Assembly: GCF_040412425.1 (NCBI RefSeq)
Contig: NC_089744.1
Coordinates: 38,756,599-38,820,598, forward strand
Source of the DNA: Macrobrachium rosenbergii
Taxonomy: Eukaryota; Arthropoda; Malacostraca; Decapoda; Palaemonidae
Reading direction: 5' to 3'
Length of the DNA stretch: 64,000 nt
The stretch's first letter is position 1. Each line of letters begins with the position of its first letter. The notes under the pieces are model-generated. The model was given only the letters and a program-made list of their open reading frames with translations. It made no database searches and was not told the origin of the DNA. Positions 55,075 to 64,000 of the stretch are shown piece by piece. The position numbers and the translations under genes are program-made.

Positions 55075-55199
55075 AAACAAATACACAGTTACATAACTAT
55101 ACAAATTATGTAAAACAGAACTATACAGATTCTCGAAAGGTCTCTCTGTAGTTTTATCTTTAAACATATTTGTACAGTTACATAACTGTGAATTTGTTT
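55075..55199. repeat. Short inverted-repeat segment between two TTA arrays
   Basis: The arms 55075-55101 and 55173-55199 are 27-bp inverted repeats matching at 23 positions (landmarks AAACAAAT and CACAGTTA). They enclose 71 bp and lie immediately inside the flanking TTA arrays. It could be a tiny MITE, or a chance product of the near-palindromic CAGTTACATAACTG. Confidence 0.6.
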
Positions 55200-55219
55200 T
55201 TCCATTTCAAGACTCATCC

Positions 55220-55220
<1 letters not shown>

Positions 55221-55296
<76 letters not shown>
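55221..55296. repeat. (TTA)n trinucleotide repeat
   Basis: Perfect TTA array of 76 bp (25 units), nearly the same length as the array at 54994. The two lie in the same orientation. Confidence 0.97.
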
Positions 55297-55297
<1 letters not shown>

Positions 55298-55884
55298 TGA
55301 CATTAAAAGGATGATGAAAATCCACAATGGTTTTGTAGTACAGAACTCTCCGCAGAACATTTAATATATCACTGTTACCACTATCATTACTATTAAAAAC
55401 CATAGAAACACGACAGTGGCAAACAATTTGTCCTATTTCATCACTAAGCAGAGAAAGTTTCAGACTTTTCTGCTCCTGGATAGAATCGAAAGTTAGTGAT
55501 GGAGAGTATGACCTACAAAAGTATTGTAATGCTGACATGTTTTCAAAATTGGTGAAGCCAAAATTGTATTTTGAACCAATTTTAAAGGTAAGCTGGATAG
55601 GTGGTTTCATCACTTTACATAAAACCAAGTAGCCAAATTTAAACATAGAGATTACAAGTTTCGTTTAAAACTGGTTTGAAAAACTATCCTGGTTTTAATT
55701 CGTTTTTTAACATGTGATCATTACAGAGGCATTGTACAGCATAACCCTTTCTTGTCCATCCATAAATAAGAAATGAAAAAAAAACTTGGTTTTCTGATAT
55801 TAATAAACCAGAAAACGTTTAACACTTCAGTGTTCCTCTGCTTCCTTACTAGACTGAAATTTCCTTCCAGCAGCCAAGTTTTGT

Positions 55885-55885
<1 letters not shown>
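55297..55885. other. Unique sequence with a repeat-extended open frame
   Basis: A 185-codon minus-strand frame (55646-55089) is the longest with much non-repeat sequence: about 115 codons before it enters the Asn run encoded by the TTA array. It has no motif, no membrane segment and no family likeness that I recognise, and it ends after crossing the array. I do not call it a gene. Confidence 0.4.

Positions 55886-55969
<84 letters not shown>
55886..55969. repeat. (TAA)n trinucleotide repeat
   Basis: Perfect TAA array of 84 bp (28 units), opposite in orientation to the TTA arrays upstream. Confidence 0.97.
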
Positions 55970-56500
<531 letters not shown>

Positions 56501-57120
56501 ATATGATTATAATCACTCTGACACAAGATTTATATATCCCTTAATACCAGTACGAAAATTACAGATTGGGTTTCAATCCTGACCAGTTTCAGCTTTATTT
56601 CAAAGCCATTAACAAAGGATAGAAATTTACATTATATATGCTAGGGGGACAATGTACAAATAAACACAGACCGACGAAAACCAAAAATCCACACCTTACA
56701 GGTGCTAGAAAGTGGAGCCTTACATTCATTTGAGGATGAGGTCATGTAGCCTACTCTATTTACAGATACTGTACTTTTATCCTTTTCCTCGAGTAAATCT
56801 ACTAACTTCCTTAAAATTTAAACATTTTACAAATTTCTTTCTTAGGTCAAGTTTATATATGCAGTGACATATTCATATGCTTACAAAAATATCTTTTATG
56901 AAACTAGACTCAGTGACGTTTCTTGCCGGTGCATTATAAGAGTAAACTATAAGTTTTGCCCCAACCCAGTTGACTGCATGAATTTTTCACCATGTTCGAA
57001 AATTCCATGTCTCACCTGCGCATAGCCTATCTCACATACTTCTTATGCTGCTCAATTCTCTAGTCCAATGTTTTTCCAGTTTGAGCTATAAAAAAGTTAT
57101 TAAATTCTATGTAAGTCTTT
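56501..57120. other. Unique sequence, no gene seen
   Basis: Nothing is recognised here. Confidence 0.5.
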
Positions 57121-57186
57121 TGATATATATACGTATATATATATGTGTGTGTGTATACATATATATAAATATATATACATATATAG

Positions 57187-57268
<82 letters not shown>

Positions 57269-57276
57269 GTGTGTGG
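57121..57276. repeat. Degenerate TA/GT lead-in and (AT)n microsatellite
   Basis: Interrupted TA and GT repeats lead to perfect AT at 57193-57266. Confidence 0.95.
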
Positions 57277-57699
57277 TGTGCATCATATATGTACAGTACA
57301 TATGCATTACAATATTAATTATAAATAAACAATTCACTATGTGTTTATGTAAGATTTTAAAACCTAAAATTTACATCCGTATATGCTGAATAATCCATAC
57401 CTAATTATAAGTCTAATGTTTTCTTTTTATTAACAATAAAAATACATTCCATTTTTTTACATCTGATAAATTCCCTTTGTTTCACCATAGGCTCCTTTCT
57501 TTAGTGATAACAATAACACACAAATAAATTTATCCGCGGTTATTAACTACTGAATGAACCAAATTCGATTACATTTACTACATGGATGACCAGGATGGAA
57601 AACCTTCAAAAAATTATTTTATGCACAAAAATATTTTATGATATTTTCACTACATATTGTACTTATATATATTTATCCTTTGGCAATGCCCCTTCATTC
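57277..57699. other. Unique AT-rich sequence, no gene seen
   Basis: Nothing is recognised here. Confidence 0.5.
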
Positions 57700-57713
57700 T
57701 GTGTGTGTGTGTA

Positions 57714-57798
<85 letters not shown>

Positions 57799-57827
57799 AT
57801 ATATATGTATATATATACTCATATATA

Positions 57828-57863
<36 letters not shown>

Positions 57864-57915
57864 TGTATGTATGTATGTATGCATATATACATATATATAC
57901 GTATATGTATATAAT

Positions 57916-57960
<45 letters not shown>
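57700..57960. repeat. Compound GT / (AT)n / (ATGT)n / (AT)n microsatellite
   Basis: GT run, perfect AT 57722-57790, interrupted TA/GTAT, ATGT array 57836-57880 and AT 57919-57960. The last block abuts the first tRNA-like copy of the next element. Confidence 0.96.
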
Positions 57961-57963
<3 letters not shown>

Positions 57964-57964
<1 letters not shown>

Positions 57965-58052
57965 ATTTCTGACTCACATCAGGATCGAACCCAGGTCTTT
58001 CAACTGAAAGGTAAGGGCGCTGCCCACTAGGCCATACAAGTCATAAAAGAAG
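57964..58052 (-). mobile_element. tRNA-like SINE unit, copy 1 (inverted)
   Basis: On the minus strand the copy has the A-box TGGCCTAGTGGG (58034-58023), an exact match to TRGCNNAGYNGG, and the B-box GGTTCGATCC (57991-57982). It is the 89-bp left arm of an inverted repeat with 58180-58268, with two mismatches. Only the tRNA-like core is present on this side. It begins four bases from an (AT)n array. Confidence 0.8.
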
Positions 58053-58325
58053 GGATAATTCGAATGAAATGCTGTCAACTGGGTCATTGCTGTGTTGGGA
58101 AGTTGGGGAAAACACGCTGGCATGCAAGCAGTTAGCTTGCCCAGGTAATTCCTTGGGTGCAGTTGCCCTCAGGTTCCAACTTCTTTTATGACTTGTATGG
58201 CCTAGTGGGCAGCGCCCTTACCTTTCAATTGAAAGACCTTGGTTCGATCCTGATGTGAGTCAGAAATTCATTTCTGTTCCACACGTAATTGTGTGTTGAT
58301 TATTTCTCTCTTATTCACTCAGAAA
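58053..58325 (+). mobile_element. SINE unit, copy 2 (forward)
   Basis: A roughly 252-bp body plus a CTCTCTTATTCACTCAG-type linker makes a 273-bp period. The tRNA-like part has the A-box TGGCCTAGTGGG at 58198-58209 and the B-box GGTTCGATCC at 58241-58250. It is preceded by a 145-bp leader starting GGATAATTCGAATGAAATGC and followed by TTCTGTTCCACACG...GTGTTGATTATTT. The CTTTC/GAAAG stem sits where an anticodon arm would be, but its loop has only four bases and the T-stem is mispaired, so this is not a working tRNA. Confidence 0.8.
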
Positions 58326-59005
<680 letters not shown>

Positions 59006-59105
59006 GGAACCTGGCTTAGTCCAGCCTTCAGGTAAAGGGTCTTACACTAAATTATGGAACCTGGCTTAGTCCAGCCTTCAGGAAAAGGGTCTTACACTAA
59101 ATTAT
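59006..59105. repeat. 50-bp tandem duplication
   Basis: GGAACCTGGCTTAGTCCAGC and the rest of a 50-bp unit occur at 59006-59055 and 59056-59105 with one mismatch. The near identity points to a recent duplication. Confidence 0.95.
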
Positions 59106-59825
59106 CACTTATAATGATGACGATAACAATTACCATTATTATTATAGCAAGCAAAACCGTAAATTTCCGAACTCTGCTTGTGGCACTGAGAGTCTTGATT
59201 TACTCCTACTAGAGTAAATGAGGAAACTGGTATGGCCCTTATAACATAGCCAATATAGACCTGTTGCAATCTTTATCTGTCAAGTACTTGGTAAGATACT
59301 TAAACCTACCTAAAACAAAAGGCGACGCTTAGAAGCCCATTCCGTTGAAGTTTCATGTCACTGGATTATTGTAATCTAAATTCATACGAATTACTAGAAA
59401 TTCTATTTTTTTTAATAAAAATTTCAAAACATCTGAATTAATATTATACGGTTATTGGCACTAATTCTATATCAAAGAATAGCCGTAGGTTTGGGTTTTA
59501 AGCAAGAAAATAAAATAAAATCAATGAAAAAGAAGATAGGAAAAACTGAACCAAAACGGAAACATCTAACGACAATGAAGAAATACAACGTCGCGGGCAA
59601 CACGGAATTGAGAGAAATGCCGTCACAATCTAGGTGACAGATGGCATCTCTTCAAGTAAAATACGAGATCACAGGGGGCGAAAATGAATGAAATACGACT
59701 GCGTGACTGAAATCTTGTTCTGCTTTGGGTGAGATTTGAGGTAAAACTCATTTTTATTTAGAATTTGAAAGAAAGCGCTTCCTTGAGGTGACATTTACCC
59801 GGCTCGCCATTTCCGGACATGAGCA

Positions 59826-59830
<5 letters not shown>
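59106..59830. other. Unique sequence, no gene seen
   Basis: A 60-codon Lys-rich frame at 59455-59637 is unrecognised and too short to support. Confidence 0.5.
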
Positions 59831-59897
<67 letters not shown>

Positions 59898-59906
59898 AGA
59901 AGAAGA
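59831..59906. repeat. (GA)n microsatellite with AAG tail
   Basis: Perfect GA to 59894, then four AAG/GAA units. Confidence 0.97.
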
Positions 59907-60984
59907 AATTATCACTCGACTGTAAATGAATCACCAAAATTCCAACGTGTACTCGAAGGGCACAAACTGTTTCAACAGCAATTCTAATCTGCCTTCAAAA
60001 TGCAACTATATATATGATTAAGTAATTTTGCTCTCGGCAAGCGAAGAAAAAGTTAATTGCATAAACTAACAGGGAGTCCTTTCTGTCGCTGATCGCTTAT
60101 GCAAAGATATGCCAACTTATGCCTCAAAAATATTAACAGGCACCCTTGAGATCCTGATTTTAAGGAATATATTGTACCCAAGCGAAACTATTCGAAAAGA
60201 ACCAGCAATACACAAGCCAAATAAGAGAACATTGCATTCTGAGACTAATTATTTACTTAAAGCACAGTGAACTAATGGCTAGTGGCAGAGTGTCACTCTC
60301 TAACACAGGACTTTGTTCAACCTACTACCAGGTACTTAGGTCTTTACATTTAAGTACATTTGACGGATGTATGTATGTACGTGATTTATTACACTAGAAT
60401 AAATTATGCAAACACCTTGCCAAGCCTCTTCTACTAAAAACAAACAGTAATCAAAAGTTTTAGAATACATAATCAAAAAGCTGACAAAGAATATCTTATG
60501 ACCAAAAGTACGTCAAGTGTAAATAAAACTTGGGTGAACAGCATGCACAGGGCTCTTTAAATATTGACCAAACTGGGGAAGGTAGATAAGTTGTCCACTT
60601 CTTTGCTATTCGGCCTGCGCTCATTTCCAAAAAGTTTCGACAGCGAAAATTTCTTGTCGATCAGTCACAAACGCAATTACTGAAAATGCAAAATGCTTAT
60701 ATTTTCCATGGACAATTGCTATTTCTTTTAAAATATGTACTGGCTCTTTTTTTACTACAAAAACAAGCATAAAATAATTCATCATAACAAAAACTCATTC
60801 ATGATGAAACAGTAAGATGATCAGCTCTAGAAAAAATGCACATCCGAAAGGTAGGATAAAAAAAACGAAGCAAACTCATCACCAGAAGGGAAGAACTTAT
60901 TATCAAGCAAAAGGCACGCACGTATTCTGCTGCAATCAACTGCTGTGCCAAGGAGTGCCAAAGTCACAATCCACCCCCTCCCCC

Positions 60985-60987
<3 letters not shown>
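59907..60987. other. 1.1 kb of unique AT-rich sequence, no gene seen
   Basis: Nothing is recognised. A C-rich stretch precedes the next array. Confidence 0.5.

Positions 60988-61058
<71 letters not shown>
60988..61058. repeat. (CT)n microsatellite
   Basis: Perfect CT array of 71 bp. Confidence 0.97.
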
Positions 61059-61063
<5 letters not shown>

Positions 61064-61323
61064 ACTGTCTAATTAGGCAGAGAGGTTGGGAGGTAGTCAT
61101 TTGCCACCAACCCCTGATTTCCCCTACCTCGGAAAAAGAAGCATACCACTTGTCCCATCCCTTTCGTGCTCACACAAAGAAATAAAACAGGAGTTTGTTT
61201 TTGACATACATTTGTCTTGCAAGTCTGAAAAAAAATGGTTTACGACTGATGTGGTTCATACCAAAGTTTGGCTAACAGGAAACAGCTTAGTGTTCAAAGT
61301 GTTATAGTTACCTTAGATCCTAC

Positions 61324-61403
<80 letters not shown>
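61324..61403. repeat. Compound (CA)n(GA)n microsatellite
   Basis: 27 bp of CA joins directly to about 53 bp of GA. Confidence 0.97.
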
Positions 61404-61407
<4 letters not shown>

Positions 61408-62593
61408 TTACCCTATCAAAGATAAACAAAACATAAGAAGCCATTCCAAGTTCAAACTCTTGGTTGCTTATATCCGAGTATAACCGCCTCTCTTTCGTTG
61501 CGCTTCTCACACCACCTGTTCCGTTGCCTTGCTATGAGTGCTTAGAAACCTGTTATTAAAATCTAATGCCTAGTTGTCATATCCTACTTCTACACCTGGC
61601 ATTTACTGCGGACCAAAGAAAATAAGTTTTGAATTATCTTCCTCTTTCGCTCTGGCCTCGTGGCACAATAGTGAGCGCACTCAGCTCACAAACAGATGGA
61701 CCAGCTTTTTCGACAGAATGAGGAGGAACAGTATGGGCGAGTTCCCTAAAACCCGGTATGTATCTGTTGAACTATGCAGTGAAAGATCCAGTGCTGTTGA
61801 CTGACCAGTGTGGGTCGCAGGTAATGTGAAGAGAGAAAGTGAAGAAGTGAGAAAAATACGTAAGACATGTTCATGGCTCCGTCAAAAAGTATACTATCAA
61901 AACGAGAGGGTTTAGACGAGGTAGCCTCACAATTCGTAAGACTCTCAAAAGATACTCTCACTGACTTAATCGAGAATTAGTTACATAAACTCCCTACCTT
62001 GGTATTTCAAAACTATTTTTGCATAATTAAAGAGAAAAAATAACTATGATATTCAATTACTTTCTAATCATGGTTTTGGTACTCATCAGACTGCAAAACC
62101 CAGTTAACTTTTTTCCGAGATTTTACTAAATTTCAAATGTATCCAAATCTTAAATTCTATAACATTAATAAATAGCTAATGTGTCCATGCCACTTAGAAA
62201 GTAAACTTTACACCAGCATCCTCTTAAAAAAGGACAAAAACATGCGGCTCTCATAACAGCCATTCACTTGAAATGCCAAAATCAACTTGAGCAAAAGTTT
62301 GGTCCTTTTAAGAGGACTCTTCTAAGTCATATATAACGTCGCAATAAGTATATGAAGGCCCACACACCGAGGTTTGTAACACGGCATCAAAAGAAAATAA
62401 ACATTCTATTACAGTACCTTTCCTAAAAGGGGCAATAAATAACAACGATGCTAAGCACTTAACCACGGAAAAGAGCTACGTACTAATGTAAACCTTGAAT
62501 CGCGAATCGCGATGTGGTTGTCCAGATGTACCAACACAGATCATGCAAGGCGTTGCAATAGAGACAATAGGAAACCACCTATCTACCAAAAAG

Positions 62594-62596
<3 letters not shown>
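61404..62596. other. 1.2 kb of unique sequence, no gene seen
   Basis: GTGGCACAATAGTGAGCGC at 61661-61679 resembles the A-box part of a tRNA-derived SINE, but no B-box follows at the right distance. ATCGCGAATCGCGAT at 62500-62514 is a short palindrome. No gene is recognised. Confidence 0.4.

Positions 62597-62662
<66 letters not shown>
62597..62662. repeat. (TC)n microsatellite
   Basis: Perfect TC array of 66 bp. Confidence 0.97.
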
Positions 62663-62665
<3 letters not shown>

Positions 62666-63082
62666 ATGTATTACATAGTAAAATATACTTGAAAAAGTTA
62701 AAAAGCAACTGGTCGGTAGAGAAAGCAAGAGGAAACTAAATTGTACGCAGATAAATCTAACGAAATTTAATTCCTGATGTAACCGTGTGGAATATAAGCC
62801 AAGACAATGGGAATACTTATGTAAAATATGCATATATAAAAATATGCATACATAACTGAATGCATTCATAAATTAATAAATAAAAATGCTCAACTGATAT
62901 GAAAATAATTCTTCTCCCCTATCTTCATCTACCTTCTACTTTCTACCTGAGCCATCTCCCTTTTTTAAAAACAGACAAAGATAAATACAATGTTCGCTCC
63001 CTACCGACAAGCCCAAAAGCTTGGAGGCATGGAAGACCCTCTCCGCAAACAAATATTTTCACGAGCGTTTCACAGAACGAGA
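62663..63082. other. Unique sequence with three phased ATGCAT motifs
   Basis: ATGCAT occurs at 62828, 62844 and 62860, exactly 16 bp apart. No gene is recognised. Confidence 0.5.
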
Positions 63083-63181
63083 CAGACAGACAGACCGAGA
63101 GTTAGACAGAGAGAGGGAGACACCCAGACAGACAGACGGTTAGATAGAGACAGGGAGACACCCAGACAGACAGACAGACAG
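63083..63181. repeat. GACA-rich minisatellite
   Basis: A unit of roughly 40 bp with GTTAGAYAGAGA, GGGAGACACCCAGACAGACA and short GACA arrays occurs twice, with GACA runs between and after. Confidence 0.8.
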
Positions 63182-64000
63182 ATTAATATATTATGTATTA
63201 ACATAATGTAAAATCTCCCTGCATCCATTTTATCTTGAAACAGGTCTATAATTCGAAATGCGTTTTTGCATAATTAATTACGCGGATAAAAGGAGATACA
63301 GCCTTTGTTAATAATTCAATTAATGGGATCCTATAATAACTTAAGGTCGTGTATAATAATGTTTTAGTACTTTATTAGTGAAGGGTATTTGTAATTATTA
63401 TTACTTTCTAATGCTGCAAATAAACTGAAAACAAGAATATTGAAAAACTGAGACATTATGAAGAATGAATGAAAATTAGATGTATGAAAATATAACTGGG
63501 AAAAAATGAAAAGCAACACACGTAGAGATTAAAATCACACCAGACAGCGCATGCCGAGGAAAAAACAAGCGTGACAAATATCGAGATCAAAGGTAACAAA
63601 CAACAAGTGTCCATCAACGAGGACCCAAGCAAAGAACCCCATGAAAAGGGTCGTAATAAATGGCAGGATTAGAGCCGAGAAAACGGGTCTTCAAAACGCC
63701 TTCGTCTCCTCCACTTGCTTCCCATGGATCAAAACAAACCCTCTAAATGAAAACTATAGCAAAATAAACCAGCCCCCACCATAAAAAGCGCCTGAAAAAC
63801 AAACAAACCTGCTCGAGCGCTTTTCCCCTGCATATTTCTATTGGGGTACAAGGAGAGACAGACAGTGAGACAGGCAGACAGTCTTGAAAAAGCCTTAACT
63901 GATAGCGACACTCAAAAATAACGAAGATTATTCTGCGTAGACCGATTACCCAAATACAGATAAAAAATACTTCAATGCACATAGTTTCACAAATGCCTGT
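63182..64000. other. Unique AT-rich sequence to window end
   Basis: A short GACA-like patch lies at 63852-63883. No gene, promoter or further repeat is recognised. Confidence 0.5.

Noticed and set aside
55089..55646. 185-codon minus-strand frame ending in an Asn run
   Set aside because: About a third of it is the TTA array. The remaining 110 or so codons match no family I know and have no splice or promoter context.

Overview
This window looks like non-coding DNA from an animal nuclear genome, most likely a decapod or related malacostracan crustacean. I see no complete protein-coding gene, rRNA gene, functional tRNA gene, CRISPR array or bacterial-style operon. The lineage call is inference. 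It rests on the AT-rich background, the extreme density of long perfect (AG)n and (AT)n microsatellites, and several degraded tRNA-derived (SINE-like) repeats of a style known from crustaceans. A hand sum of the listed simple repeats gives roughly 5.4 kb, about 8% of the window. Nearly all longer open frames are translations of these repeats: (AT)n gives Ile-Tyr runs, (AG)n gives Arg-Glu or Ser-Leu runs, and (AAT)n gives Asn, Ile or Leu runs. The repeat-free open frames reach about 118 codons, which is about what chance would give in this much sequence, and I recognise none of them.

Layout. 0-3 kb: a GGA tract, (CT)n and (AT)n arrays, a 59-bp perfect inverted repeat whose loop carries a tRNA-like sequence, and a second tRNA-like SINE fragment. 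3.4-3.7 kb: a diverged 147-bp tandem repeat. 4-12 kb: mostly unique sequence with AG/CT arrays at 6.4-8 kb. 12.0-14.0 kb: a SINE-like fragment followed by a 1.6-kb element with hAT-type ends and a near-perfect 8-bp target duplication. 15.0-15.4 kb: a 26-bp minisatellite interrupted by a 220-bp inverted-repeat element (MITE). 16-19.6 kb: long (AT)n arrays, a second copy of the 12-kb SINE-like family, and copies of an unnamed dispersed repeat. 19.9-24.1 kb: a cluster of (AG)n arrays, all with purines on the + strand. 24-36 kb: unique sequence with scattered arrays and two T-homopolymers of 24-25 bases. 36-54 kb: more compound arrays, a SINE at 46.6 kb and a 37-bp candidate microexon on the minus strand at 49.9 kb. 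54-59 kb: AAT/TTA arrays, long AT arrays and a three-copy tRNA-like SINE cluster with both inverted and tandem arrangement. 59-64 kb: a 50-bp tandem duplication, more AG/CT arrays and a GACA-rich minisatellite.

No pathway or gene cooperation can be read from this window. It could be intergenic, or lie inside a very long intron. What is most worth following up is mobile-element structure: the hAT-like element, the MITE inside a minisatellite, the foldback with a pol III-like loop, the tRNA-like cluster at 58 kb, and the repeated finding that SINE-like pieces start or stop exactly at microsatellites.
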